Shown: one piece after another, positions 42,884 through 51,675 of the stretch
Layout: each line of letters begins with the position of its first letter
Position numbering within the stretch: position 1 is the first letter of the stretch
Source: CAZQIC01 sp964593555
GTDB lineage: Bacteria; Bacteroidota; Bacteroidia; JAFLBG01
Direction of reading: 5' to 3'
DNA length: 52,344 nt
NCBI GenBank assembly: GCA_964593555.1
Contig: CAZQIC010000017.1
Coordinates: forward strand, 1 to 52,344
The notes under the pieces: model-generated
The model's database searches: none
What the model was told of the DNA's origin: nothing
The model's input: the letters and a program-made list of their open reading frames with translations, nothing else
Made by a program: the position numbers and the translations under genes

Positions 42884-45800
42884 ATGCCTGATTTTTCCCA
42901 CTTACACGTCCATACGCAATTTTCTTTGTTAGATGGTGCTGCAAATATTTCTAATCTCTATAAAAAGGCAATAGCAGGAAACCAGAAAGCCTTGGCTATT
43001 ACGGATCACGGCAATATGTTTGGTGTTTTTAAATTTGTTGCAGAGGCTGGTAAACACAATACCCCTGAAAATCCAGATAAAATAAAACCAATTGTAGGTT
43101 GTGAGTTTTATATGGTGGCCGATAGGCACAAAAGACAATTTACAAAAGAAGACCGTGATGTACGTTATCACCAATTGTTGTTGGCAAAAAATGCTGAGGG
43201 TTATAGGAATTTAGTGAAGCTTTGTTCGCTCGGTTACATAGAAGGTTTATACGGTAAGTATCCTAGAATAGATAAAGAACTTATTCTTAAATATCATAAA
43301 GGCCTCATTGCAACAACATGTTGTTTAGGTGCTGAGGTTCCTCGAACTATCTTAGGTAAGGGAGAAGCTGAGGGAGAAAAAGTTTTTAAGTGGTGGCTCG
43401 ACCTTTTTGGCGAAGATTATTATATAGAGATTCAACGCCACGATATTCCGGAGCAAAACACATTGAATGAGATATTGCTCAGGTTCGCGAAAAAGTACAA
43501 TGTGAAAACAATTGCTTCTAACGATTCACATTATGTGGATCAGCAGGATTATAATGCGCATGATATTTTGTTGTGTATAAACACAGGCGAAAAACAAAGT
43601 ACGCCTTCCATGAAAGATTTTGATGATAACGCATCAATGAAAGGAAAACGGTTCGCTTTTTATAACGACCAGTTTTATTTTAAGACTACGGAAGAGATGA
43701 ATAAACTTTTTCATGATGTGCCGGAAGCTATAGATAATACCAATGAAATAGTAGATAAAATTACTCCGCTTAAATTGAAGCAGGATATCATGCTTCCGCA
43801 TTTTAAAATTCCTGAAAATTTTCAGACGCAGGATGAATATTTAAAACACATCACTTACATAGGAGCAAAGCAACGTTATAAAGAATTAACTCCCGAAATA
43901 GAAGAGCGCATCAACTTTGAATTGTTCACTGTTCAAACAATGGGCTTCGCAGGATATTTTTTAATTGTGTCTGATTTTATAAAAGCCGGTCGTGATATTG
44001 GTGTATTCGTTGGGCCGGGACGTGGTTCTGCTGCTGGTTCTGCGGTGGCTTATTGTATTGGTATTACCAATATCGATCCTATTAAATACAATTTACTGTT
44101 CGAGCGTTTTCTTAATCCCGATCGTAAGAGCATGCCCGATATTGATACGGACTTTGATGATGAGGGCCGCCAAAAAGTTATTGATTATGTAGTCGAAAAA
44201 TATGGCAAAAACCAGGTAGCGCAAATTATTACTTATGGTACCATGGCTGCGAAGATGAGTATTAAAGATGTGGCCCGTGTAATGGATCTCCCATTGCAGG
44301 AGGCAAATATATTGGCGAAGTATGTTCCCGAAAGGCCGGGTATCTCTCTCAACCGTGTAATATTGGCGCCGTTAAAAGGAGAAAATAGTTTGGCTGAGAA
44401 AGAGGCATTGAATAGTGATGACTTGGAAGGGGTGAGAAAATTGCGTGAGTTGCATGCGGGGAATGATCTTTCTGCAAAAGTTTTAAAAGAGGCGTTGATA
44501 CTCGAAGGCTCTGTGCGTGGAGTTGGTATACATGCAGCCGGTATCATCATTGCGCCAAAAGACCTTACGGATATAATTCCGGTATGTACTTCTAAAGAAA
44601 CAGAATTGCTCATCACACAATATGATGGAAAAGTAATTGAAGATTCGGGCGTAATTAAGATGGACTTTTTGGGATTAAAAACGCTTACAATTATTCGTGA
44701 TGCCTTACAATTGATAAAAGAAAATCACGGTGTAACAATTGATATTGACACTATTCCTTTAGACGATGCAAAAACGCTGGAACTGTATCAGCGCGGAGAT
44801 ACAAACGGCACGTTTCAGTTTGAATCTGCCGGAATGCAAAAATATTTAAAGGATCTGAGGCCGGATAAGTTTGAAGATCTTATTGCGATGAATGCTTTAT
44901 ATAGGCCAGGACCACTGGAGTACATTCCAAATTTTATTGCACGTAAACATGGACGTGAGCCAATTAAATTCGATCTCAAGGAAATGGAAGAATATCTTGG
45001 GGATACTTATGGTATAACTGTTTACCAGGAGCAGGTGATGTTGCTTTCTCAAAAGCTCGCCAACTTTACAAAGGGTGATGCCGATGTGTTGCGTAAAGCA
45101 ATGGGTAAAAAAGATAAGGCTACGCTGGATAAAATGAAAAGTAAATTCATTGAGGGTATTCAGAAAAATGGACACGATGAAAAAATTTGCGAAAAAGTCT
45201 GGACCGATTGGGAAGCATTTGCGCAATACGCATTTAACAAATCACATTCCACTTGTTATGCGTTTGTTGCTTTTCAAACGGCTTATTTAAAGGCGCATTA
45301 CCCAGCCGAATATATGTCGTCGGTGTTAACACATAATTTAAGCAATATTGATAAGATCACTTTCTTTATGGAAGAGTGCAGGCGCATGAATATGCTTGTG
45401 CTTGGGCCGGATATCAACGAAAGTACTTATCGTTTCTCTGTTAATGGTAAAGGACAAATTCGTTTTGGTTTAGGTGCCATGAAAGGAGTGGGTGAGGGTG
45501 CCGTGCAGGCTATTGTTGAGGAACGTAAGAATGGACCTTTCGTAAGTGTATTTGATCTCGTGAGAAGAATTAATTTACGATCGGCAAATAAAAAAACATT
45601 TGAGAGCATTGCTTATGGTGGTGGTTTTGATTCGTTCACAAACCTTACCCGTGCCCATTATTTTCATATAGAAAAAGAAGGCGGAACATTTCTTGAAAAA
45701 GTATTGCGTTATGGAGCATCAACACAGGATGACGGAACTTCTTCGCAGCATTCGTTATTTGGCGATTCTGATGAAGCACAGATCCCGGAACCAACAGTGC

Positions 45801-46468
45801 CCAATGCCGAACCCTGGGGAAATATACAGCAGTTGAAATATGAAAAGGATGTAATTGGTTTTTATATTTCCGGCCATCCCTTGGATAATTTCAAAATAGA
45901 GATGCAAAATTTTTGCAACACTACTGTGAGTGATCTGAAAAATAATATGGCAAAGCTTAAGAATAAGGATATTGCCATTGGGGGACTTATTACAGAAGCA
46001 AGTCACAGGGTGTCGAAAACGGGAAAGCCATTTGGTACTTTTATTTTTGAAGATTACAATGAGTCAATTGATCTGCCTCTCTTCGGCGAAGATTATGTAA
46101 GGTTCAAAGCGTTTTTAAATGCGGGATATTTTTTACACCTTAAAGGCAGGGTGCAGGAACGTTTTCATCAGGCGGATAACTTGGAGTTTAAAGTTTCAAG
46201 TATTCAACTGCTTAGTGAGCTTAGAGAAAAATTAGCTAAAAGTATTACCATTCAAATTCCATTGACAAAAGTCACAGATGATTTTATTGAAGAGATAAAA
46301 GTATTGCTTGAAGCTAACCCCGGCAATTGTACTGTAAAGTTCAGTGTTTTTGATATCGAAGAAAATATCAAAGTTGAAATGCCTTCTAAAAAAACGAAAG
46401 TAAATCTCTCCAACGATCTTATTCAGATGTTGGAGAGCCGTAAAGAGATAAGTTTTAAATTGAATTAA
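42884..46468 (+). CDS. dnaE: DNA polymerase III alpha subunit (DnaE)
   Basis: This 1194-residue replicative polymerase begins with an N-terminal PHP domain (FSHLHVHTQFSLLDG, ITDHGNMFG, GCEFYMV, RYHQLLLA, TTCCLGAE, SNDSHYVD), in which all expected metal ligands appear present. The palm catalytic acids lie in PDIDTDFDDEGR (near 418-428) and VIKMDFLGLKTL. The fingers region holds FVGPGRGSAAGSAVAYC. Helix-hairpin-helix and OB-fold segments follow (FGTFIFEDYNESIDLPLFG). It synthesises DNA with the sliding clamp. The next plus-strand gene is trxA, 260 bases away. The start ATG is confirmed by the PHP opening. Confidence 0.97.
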   Translation: MPDFSHLHVHTQFSLLDGAANISNLYKKAIAGNQKALAITDHGNMFGVFKFVAEAGKHNTPENPDKIKPIVGCEFYMVADRHKRQFTKEDRDVRYHQLLLAKNAEGYRNLVKLCSLGYIEGLYGKYPRIDKELILKYHKGLIATTCCLGAEVPRTILGKGEAEGEKVFKWWLDLFGEDYYIEIQRHDIPEQNTLNEILLRFAKKYNVKTIASNDSHYVDQQDYNAHDILLCINTGEKQSTPSMKDFDDNASMKGKRFAFYNDQFYFKTTEEMNKLFHDVPEAIDNTNEIVDKITPLKLKQDIMLPHFKIPENFQTQDEYLKHITYIGAKQRYKELTPEIEERINFELFTVQTMGFAGYFLIVSDFIKAGRDIGVFVGPGRGSAAGSAVAYCIGITNIDPIKYNLLFERFLNPDRKSMPDIDTDFDDEGRQKVIDYVVEKYGKNQVAQIITYGTMAAKMSIKDVARVMDLPLQEANILAKYVPERPGISLNRVILAPLKGENSLAEKEALNSDDLEGVRKLRELHAGNDLSAKVLKEALILEGSVRGVGIHAAGIIIAPKDLTDIIPVCTSKETELLITQYDGKVIEDSGVIKMDFLGLKTLTIIRDALQLIKENHGVTIDIDTIPLDDAKTLELYQRGDTNGTFQFESAGMQKYLKDLRPDKFEDLIAMNALYRPGPLEYIPNFIARKHGREPIKFDLKEMEEYLGDTYGITVYQEQVMLLSQKLANFTKGDADVLRKAMGKKDKATLDKMKSKFIEGIQKNGHDEKICEKVWTDWEAFAQYAFNKSHSTCYAFVAFQTAYLKAHYPAEYMSSVLTHNLSNIDKITFFMEECRRMNMLVLGPDINESTYRFSVNGKGQIRFGLGAMKGVGEGAVQAIVEERKNGPFVSVFDLVRRINLRSANKKTFESIAYGGGFDSFTNLTRAHYFHIEKEGGTFLEKVLRYGASTQDDGTSSQHSLFGDSDEAQIPEPTVPNAEPWGNIQQLKYEKDVIGFYISGHPLDNFKIEMQNFCNTTVSDLKNNMAKLKNKDIAIGGLITEASHRVSKTGKPFGTFIFEDYNESIDLPLFGEDYVRFKAFLNAGYFLHLKGRVQERFHQADNLEFKVSSIQLLSELREKLAKSITIQIPLTKVTDDFIEEIKVLLEANPGNCTVKFSVFDIEENIKVEMPSKKTKVNLSNDLIQMLESRKEISFKLN

Positions 46469-46591
46469 TAGAACTTGTCTAATCAGCTGATAGTAAGTTG
46501 GTTAAATAGGGGGTGATTTAATGGTAGCGCCATAATGTCATTTAAAAACATTGGCAGGAAATTTGAAATAAATGTTGTAACTTAGTGAGAC

Positions 46592-46687
46592 TGCCATCTT
46601 TGCGTTTCGCAATAGGAGTAAAAGAGTAAAGATGCTTAGTCGAACTATCCCGGAAGCGAAGGCATTTAAGCGAGTGAGCTCGGGATA
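46592..46687 (+). other. Structured leader or repeat upstream of trxA
   Basis: The gap between dnaE and trxA holds TTGCG-TTT-CGCAA (46600-46612), nested inside CATCTTT/AAAGATG (46595-46601 with 46628-46634), and a separate TATCCCG/CGGGATA pair (46646-46652 with 46681-46687). They may be a leader, an extragenic palindrome or both. Confidence 0.45.
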
Positions 46688-46728
46688 TTTTAAACGAATA
46701 ATTTATAAATAAACTTAAACCTTTTTTT

Positions 46729-47046
46729 ATGGCACTTGAAATAACAGACAGCAACTTCGAAGAAATTGTGATGAAGTCAGATAAACCTGTATTGATTGAC
46801 TTTTGGGCAGAATGGTGTGGACCTTGCCGTATGGTTGGTCCTGTGGTAGAAGAACTTTCAAAAGACTATGAGGGAAAAGCTGTTATTGGAAAAGTAGATG
46901 TAGATAACAATCCAAATATCTCTATGAAATTTGGTATCCGCAATATTCCAACTTTATTGTTTTTTAAGAACGGACAAATTGTAGATAAACAAGTTGGAGC
47001 CGCACCTAAATCTGCACTTGAGGCAAAATTGAAAGCGCAATTTTAA
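46729..47046 (+). CDS. trxA: Thioredoxin
   Basis: The 105-residue protein has the full thioredoxin signature FWAEWCGPCRMVGPV, with redox cysteines at 30 and 33. The cis-proline loop GIRNIPTLLFFKNGQIV is also present. It reduces protein disulfides in the cytosol, itself reduced by thioredoxin reductase, which is not in the window. Length is normal and there is no signal peptide. A terminator follows it, and a structured gap precedes it. Confidence 0.97.
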   Translation: MALEITDSNFEEIVMKSDKPVLIDFWAEWCGPCRMVGPVVEELSKDYEGKAVIGKVDVDNNPNISMKFGIRNIPTLLFFKNGQIVDKQVGAAPKSALEAKLKAQF

Positions 47047-47065
47047 GAATTAAACTAAAGTATAC

Positions 47066-47115
47066 AATAGGCAGTACGCAATTTCGTTAATTGCTTATTG
47101 CCTATTATTTTTTTG
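47066..47115 (+). terminator. Terminator after trxA, just before the DUF58 gene
   Basis: AATAGGCA (47066-47073) pairs with TGCCTATT (47099-47106), with an inner GCAAT/ATTGC pair, and a T-rich run follows to about 47114. The DUF58 ATG begins 12 bases later. Confidence 0.75.
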
Positions 47116-47126
47116 CCTACTGACAA

Positions 47127-48068
47127 ATGAGTATCGACAAAATTCACTTCCCGGAATTACAACAGTTCAGTCACCTCGAGTTCATGGCTCGCCAGGTAGT
47201 GGAGGGTTTTATTACCGGTTTACATAAAAGTCCATTCCATGGATTCTCTGTGGAGTTTGCGGAGCATCGCTTATATAATAAAGGAGAATCTACACGCCAT
47301 ATTGATTGGAAACTTTATGGGCGAAGCGATAAACTTTTTGTAAAAAAGTATGAAGAGGAAACCAATCTTCGCTGCCAGATCGTAATTGATAATTCATCTT
47401 CCATGTATTTTCCCATTCCGGAAAAAGGTGACAAGGGACAAATGAATAAGATGGCGTTCTCTGTTTATTGTGCTGCCGCTCTTGCAGAATTATTAAAGAA
47501 ACAACGCGATGCTGTTGGATTAAGTGTTTTTTCTGAAAAAGTTGAGTTGAATACACAAAGTAAATCGGGAAATGTGCACAATAAAATGTTGTATCACGAA
47601 CTGGAGAAGTTATTAAAAACAACTGAGCCAGGAACGGTTCAAAAAAATACATTCGCTATTGACTCTTTGCATGAGATCGCTGAAACCCTTCACAAACGCT
47701 CCCTCGTAATTATTTTTAGTGATATGATGGACAGCCGCAATAACTCCGATGATCTTTTTCATGCATTGAATCATTTGCGCCATAATAAACATGAGGTAAT
47801 TCTATTTCACGTAGTAGATAAGGCTAAGGAACTTGATTTTGATTTTGAGAACAGGCCATATGAGTTTATTGATGTGGAAACAGGTGAGCGCCTAAAAGTA
47901 AATGCAGCCGATGTAAAAGAAAATTATGTGAATACACTTTCGCAATATAAAAAAGACCTTATGCTCCGCTGCTCGCAATACAGGATAGATTTTGTTGAGG
48001 CTGATATTAATGAAGGTTTTCACCAGGTGTTAATGCCTTACCTGGTTAAGAGATCAAAAATGTTGTAA
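47127..48068 (+). CDS. DUF58 family protein
   Basis: This 313-residue cytosolic protein has a DUF58 domain with the sequence RHIDWKLYGRSDKLFVKKYEEET, the core family signature. A vWA-like fold follows with a metal-ion-dependent adhesion-type site IVIDNSSSM (D-x-S-x-S) and later VIIFSDMMD. Such proteins often occur with MoxR ATPases and Bat proteins in Bacteroidota; neither is visible here. No membrane segment is seen. It is separated from trxA by a terminator and ends next to a convergent lipoprotein gene without a gap. Function is unknown. Confidence 0.92.
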   Translation: MSIDKIHFPELQQFSHLEFMARQVVEGFITGLHKSPFHGFSVEFAEHRLYNKGESTRHIDWKLYGRSDKLFVKKYEEETNLRCQIVIDNSSSMYFPIPEKGDKGQMNKMAFSVYCAAALAELLKKQRDAVGLSVFSEKVELNTQSKSGNVHNKMLYHELEKLLKTTEPGTVQKNTFAIDSLHEIAETLHKRSLVIIFSDMMDSRNNSDDLFHALNHLRHNKHEVILFHVVDKAKELDFDFENRPYEFIDVETGERLKVNAADVKENYVNTLSQYKKDLMLRCSQYRIDFVEADINEGFHQVLMPYLVKRSKML

Positions 48069-48599
48069 TTACTTTAAAGAGTTAGTAATTTCTTTTGCAA
48101 CAAGAGTAAATTTTCTCAGCGAGGTATTTCCGGTAATTTTATTCACCTTCATGTTAAATACCACATTGGCTTTTCTTACCATAATAAAATAAAAATTTTC
48201 CTTATCACTGTGAAAATAGGCTTCATCACCCAGGCCATCTACTGCCTTTACTCCCTCATGATTTTCGTTTGCGGTTTTAGTATCTGAATATTTTTTCTGG
48301 GCCTCTTCTATGGATGGATACTGTTCAATTAAAAAATAAACAACTCCATTTCTGTTTGTTGTGGAGTCGGTACCGTTAGCGGTAAATGAGCACAGATAGG
48401 TGATCGTATTTCCTTTTGTCCATGTGCTGTCAGTTTGATGCACGTTTTCACCAAGTACTCTTTTTGCATCTGTTAAGTTAAGGGCATTGGAAGGTGTTAT
48501 GGAATATAATGTTGAATTGTTGCTTTCTGAAGTAGTGCAGGCCTGCAGCATGAGCGTTGCAACTATAATAGTGAAAAGTAATCTCATTTGTTTTTTCAT
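48069..48599 (-). CDS. Lipoprotein of unknown function
   Basis: The 176-residue protein has a signal peptide with lipobox MLQAC (Cys at about 21). The mature part has YSITPSNALNLTDAKRVLGE, a beta-rich middle (NTITYLCSFTANG), a helical PSIEEAQKKYSDT segment, and AVDGLGDEAYFHSD. This arrangement occurs in other small Bacteroidota lipoproteins of unassigned role. It abuts the stop codon of the convergent DUF58 gene with no spacer. Two ATG codons four codons apart are possible starts. The YdeI/OmdA-like gene lies six bases upstream on the same strand. Confidence 0.78.
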   Translation of the reverse strand: MKKQMRLLFTIIVATLMLQACTTSESNNSTLYSITPSNALNLTDAKRVLGENVHQTDSTWTKGNTITYLCSFTANGTDSTTNRNGVVYFLIEQYPSIEEAQKKYSDTKTANENHEGVKAVDGLGDEAYFHSDKENFYFIMVRKANVVFNMKVNKITGNTSLRKFTLVAKEITNSLK

Positions 48600-48605
48600 A
48601 ATAAA

Positions 48606-49163
48606 TTAAATAATTCTTTTTTGTTTAGCGCTTTCCTTAATTGTTTTGTCCAGTCGTTTTAAGCGGGTCTCTTCCTGTTTGGCATTCATAATCCAATGAA
48701 TGATGACTTTCCGGTAGGAGGGAGCTTGTGTTGCGAAAAACACCCAGGCGCTTTTATTTGCTTTAAATTTTTTCTCGTACAATGAGGAAAGTTCTTTTGC
48801 TTCATTTTCATGTGAATAAATTCTCGATTTGTTTTCCTTCCTATGCTTAAAACTGGCGAGCCCTTCCGGCCGCATTAATCCTTGTTTGGTAAGCGTTTCT
48901 ATCTTTTTGATATTTATTGCACTCCAGATACTTGTTTTTTTTCTGGGTGTAAATCTAATAGTGTAACTTTTTTCATCAATAGATTTTCGTATTCCATCTA
49001 TCCAGCCAAAGCAAAGCGCTTCATCTACCGATTGCGGCCAGGTTATACTTGGTTTTCCGCTTTTTACTTTATAAAAGCCAACCAGTAATTCTTTTTTTTG
49101 CCTATGATTTTTTTCTAACCATTTTCTGAAATCGAGTTGTGTTTTAAAGAAGGTGGGTTTCAC
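48606..49163 (-). CDS. YdeI/OmpD-associated (OmdA) family protein
   Basis: This 185-residue cytosolic protein has the OmdA-type opening FRKWLEKNHRQKKELLVGFYK, then SITWPQSVDEALCFGWIDGIRKS, and RFTPRKKTSIWSAINIKKIE, which are the family signatures. A Lys-rich end follows. Members (YdeI) were described in relation to bacteriocin or antimicrobial-peptide protection and OmpD expression in enterobacteria; their molecular role is not clear. The start is GTG. A second OmdA-family gene lies at 51191-51673 in the same run of genes. Confidence 0.87.
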   Translation of the reverse strand: MKPTFFKTQLDFRKWLEKNHRQKKELLVGFYKVKSGKPSITWPQSVDEALCFGWIDGIRKSIDEKSYTIRFTPRKKTSIWSAINIKKIETLTKQGLMRPEGLASFKHRKENKSRIYSHENEAKELSSLYEKKFKANKSAWVFFATQAPSYRKVIIHWIMNAKQEETRLKRLDKTIKESAKQKRII

Positions 49164-49170
49164 TTTTGTT

Positions 49171-49656
49171 TTAATTTTTTCTCTTTACTGGTATCCATAT
49201 TTCTTCTTCAGAATTCGGATCGTCATTTTTATATTTTCCGTTCATTAAAGCAAAGTGGGGCCTCTCGTCCAAATCATAATTTGATTTCGGCATCCATTCG
49301 GAAAAAATATAATTATATGTTTTAGCGCCTTCGCTTGCAGGCCCTTTATGAATGAACACCGCATATGATCCCGAAGGTATGATCATTGTTTCCATTTCAT
49401 TGGGAACATGATTAAAATTACTTACTTCTATGGCCGCCCATTTAGCGAATTCATTTGCAGGATTAAAATTTTTAAAGAATAAAATATTATCATAAATTTC
49501 CAATGAAAACAATTCTTCGCTCACATTGTTTTTAATCTCGTTTCTTCTGGGTATAAACCCATGCCACAATTCCTTGGTTGTATTATTGGCAAACGACATG
49601 CGTTTTTGTTTGCCTACTAATTTTTTTTCTTTCAGTGTTTCAAAGCGTGGTTCCAT
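49171..49656 (-). CDS. GyrI-like small-molecule-binding domain protein
   Basis: The 161-residue protein is a single GyrI-like (AraC effector-binding-type, SHOCT-free) domain with EPRFETLKEKKLVGKQKRMS at the start, WHGFIPRRNEI, MIIPSGSYAVFIHKGP in the middle, and DERPHFALMNGKY with IWIPVK at the end. Such domains bind hydrophobic small molecules or, in SbmC/GyrI, modulate gyrase. It has no DNA-binding domain of its own. It is separated by 7 bases from the OmdA gene and 12 from the VOC gene, so they are probably co-transcribed. Confidence 0.88.
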   Translation of the reverse strand: MEPRFETLKEKKLVGKQKRMSFANNTTKELWHGFIPRRNEIKNNVSEELFSLEIYDNILFFKNFNPANEFAKWAAIEVSNFNHVPNEMETMIIPSGSYAVFIHKGPASEGAKTYNYIFSEWMPKSNYDLDERPHFALMNGKYKNDDPNSEEEIWIPVKRKN

Positions 49657-49668
49657 TAAAGTTGATTT

Positions 49669-50046
49669 TTAATTTGCATTCTCATCCACTTCAAAAATTC
49701 CGAATGTGTTATTGTCCAGATCAATAAAATAGCCTTGCCAGCAGCGGCCGGGTATTCCGAATTTTGGTAATGCTACCTGTCCGCCATTTTTAAGTATAAG
49801 TTCATTTGTTTGGTCAAAATTTTCAACTTGTATAGAACAAACATAAGCATTGGTGCCCATTTGTGTAGAGGGTGTTTTTGCGGGACGTTTTAAGAGCCCG
49901 CCGTTTATGCTGTTTGTTTCAATCCTGTAATATTCTATGGGAACAAATTCTTCCTTTATAAATTTCCAGCTGAAAATGTTTTTGTAAAATTCGATATCCC
50001 TGACAGGATTTGAAGACTGAATCTCAAAATAACCTATTGTATTCAT
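49669..50046 (-). CDS. VOC (glyoxalase/dioxygenase) superfamily protein
   Basis: The 125-residue protein has one VOC fold: IGYFEIQSSNPVRDIEFYKNIFSWKF at the start in family style, a middle with VCSIQVENFDQTNELILKNGG, and WQGYFIDLDNNTFGIFEVDE at the end. The metal ligands (usually His/Glu/His/Glu) are only partly apparent, so it may bind ligands without catalysing a reaction. No partner is evident. It is embedded in the small minus-strand gene run. Confidence 0.86.
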   Translation of the reverse strand: MNTIGYFEIQSSNPVRDIEFYKNIFSWKFIKEEFVPIEYYRIETNSINGGLLKRPAKTPSTQMGTNAYVCSIQVENFDQTNELILKNGGQVALPKFGIPGRCWQGYFIDLDNNTFGIFEVDENAN

Positions 50047-50062
50047 TGGTTTAGAATAATGT

Positions 50063-50692
50063 TTATTTGTCCGTTAATTTTTTAATGACTTTTTCTACAT
50101 GTTTTCTTTTTGTGTCTTTTTCAATGTCTCCTAGCCTGGATGTAAGTGTTTTTACAAAAAGCTTTTTATTTTTATCATTTATAATGGGCATGGCCCTCTC
50201 GGCGTACATGGGCAATTGATTGGTGGGGCTAGTCAATAATTGTTCTATTAGTAAAGAAAATGCACCATCAGCATATGGTTTTAGTGAACACAGTTTGATG
50301 AGAATATTTACCGCATGATCTTTTGTAATAACGGAACCTTTATTGGTGGCTAAAATAATTTTTGCAAGGGCGGCATAAATTATTTTTGGATTTTCCAGAG
50401 TAATGGTGTGAATGGCGGTCATGGCGCCCCATTGCAGGCGATTGTTCTTATGATCGAGCAATGCTGTAAAATCTTTTGCGTACGGAGCGATCATTTCGGG
50501 TTTGCGTTCTCCAATTTCATAGAGAACTTTTATACAGTCGTGCTGTATGTCCTTGCTTTTGTTGTGAAGGTTTTCAATAAGCTCCCTTACCGCATTTTTA
50601 TCTTTTTTGTCGGTAATTTTTTTTGCCAGATCCTGGTTGGGTACTTCATCTCTTCGTCCAAGTGAGGATGCTAATTTTTCTATAACACTCAT
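50063..50692 (-). CDS. HEAT-repeat protein
   Basis: The 209-residue protein consists almost wholly of paired helices. HEAT-like units are visible in AVRELIENLHNKSKDIQHDCIKVLYEIGE, in the following APYAKDFTALLDHKNNRLQWGAMTAIHTI, and in KDHAVNILIKLCSLKPYA. There is no signal peptide. It is probably a cytosolic protein-interaction module; its partner is unknown. The gene lies between the VOC and NTF2-like genes in the same orientation. Confidence 0.75.
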   Translation of the reverse strand: MSVIEKLASSLGRRDEVPNQDLAKKITDKKDKNAVRELIENLHNKSKDIQHDCIKVLYEIGERKPEMIAPYAKDFTALLDHKNNRLQWGAMTAIHTITLENPKIIYAALAKIILATNKGSVITKDHAVNILIKLCSLKPYADGAFSLLIEQLLTSPTNQLPMYAERAMPIINDKNKKLFVKTLTSRLGDIEKDTKRKHVEKVIKKLTDK

Positions 50693-50723
50693 AATTATAT
50701 GTTAATTAACAAAATTAACCTAA

Positions 50724-51104
50724 TTAACAGCTAACAGGCGCTTCTTGTGTCATGATGCAGATCCAGTTTTCATTTTCTTTTTTATAGGTATTTGTTACCC
50801 ATTGTTCCGAATTGAACGGTTCGTTCAAATAAGATCCGATATTTTTTCCGCGAGTGGTAACTATAGCAATATCATTGTGAACTTTTACTTGTACTATTTC
50901 TTTTTTCATTGCAGTATGCTGTAAGCTTCCGGAGTCAATGGATTTTAGGAATCGCTCCTTGCTTATCAATCCCATCTGTGGTTCGAGTATTACCCAGTCG
51001 TTCGACATTAATTTTGAGATCTCATTACTATTGTTTGAGATCAGTGTTTCGTTAAGCTTATCTTCTAAAACCTGGAATCGTTTTGTTAATTGGTCGTTTA
51101 TCAT
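50724..51104 (-). CDS. NTF2-like (DUF4440/SnoaL-type) domain protein
   Basis: The 126-residue single-domain protein has an N-terminal helix FQVLEDKLNETLISNNSNEISKL, then NDWVILEPQMGLISKERFL and DIAIVTTRGKNIGSYL, ending in WVTNTYKKENENWICIMTQ, which is the common NTF2-like sequence. Members often serve as small-molecule-binding or enzyme-associated domains; no function can be assigned. It precedes the HEAT gene by 31 bases. Confidence 0.85.
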   Translation of the reverse strand: MINDQLTKRFQVLEDKLNETLISNNSNEISKLMSNDWVILEPQMGLISKERFLKSIDSGSLQHTAMKKEIVQVKVHNDIAIVTTRGKNIGSYLNEPFNSEQWVTNTYKKENENWICIMTQEAPVSC

Positions 51105-51127
51105 TTCTTGTTAATTTTTTACTAATG

Positions 51128-51135
51128 CAAAAATA
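51128..51135 (-). promoter_or_regulatory. -7 box (TATTTTTG) upstream of the NTF2-like gene
   Basis: There is a perfect TAnnTTTG match on the minus strand 24 bases before the start codon, with no proper upstream TTTG/TTG. It may start the transcript for the run of genes from 51104 down to 48069. Confidence 0.4.
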
Positions 51136-51190
51136 GGTTGAATTTGCGATACGTACTTGAATTTTAATTTATTTTTCTATTCCCGGTTTT

Positions 51191-51673
51191 TTAGGGTTTA
51201 TCTCTGCCTGCAAACCGCTCTTTCCCCAATAAAAAATTTATTGCTTTTATTATATTTTTGTGAATGCTTTCGTTGGTTTTTAATGATGCAATATATTTTA
51301 CGATCTCTTTCCTTCGGGAAGGCGGCAGTTGGTCAAAAACGATTTTAGCTTTTTTATTTTCTTTAAGGGCCTTCAACAATTTCGGGTGTGGTTTAATTGT
51401 TCTGTCAGCGGGATCATAGGTTATTGCAAGCGTTATTGTTTCGCCGATTCGCTTCGGCGAATTTTTTAGCATAATGGTATTAATGTAAAGTCTCCATGCT
51501 CCCCGAAATTTTACCAGGGTTTGTTTGTAAGGCTTATCGTTGATTGTTCCCTGAATGGGGATGTGTCCTTTTTCTTTACTGGCTAACTTAAAAATTGCTG
51601 CTAATATTTTTTCAGGGACAAAAACAAAGGGATTGATGCCAATGATATTTATAACGGCTTTGAATTTATGCAA
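51191..51673 (-). CDS. DUF1905/OmdA (YdeI) family protein
   Basis: The 160-residue cytosolic protein has a DUF1905 domain (about 1-90: KAVINIIGINPFVFVP, GHIPIQGTINDKPYKQTLV, RGAWRLYIN) followed by an OmdA-type C-terminus (about 105-155: FDQLPPSRRKEIVKYIASLKTNES). The DUF1905-OmdA pairing is typical of this family; roles in bacteriocin resistance were proposed for relatives. The start codon appears to be TTG, two bases after the stop of the cyclophilin gene, so coupled translation is likely. A second OmdA-type gene lies 2 kb away. Confidence 0.87.
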   Translation of the reverse strand: MHKFKAVINIIGINPFVFVPEKILAAIFKLASKEKGHIPIQGTINDKPYKQTLVKFRGAWRLYINTIMLKNSPKRIGETITLAITYDPADRTIKPHPKLLKALKENKKAKIVFDQLPPSRRKEIVKYIASLKTNESIHKNIIKAINFLLGKERFAGRDKP

Positions 51674-51675
51674 AA

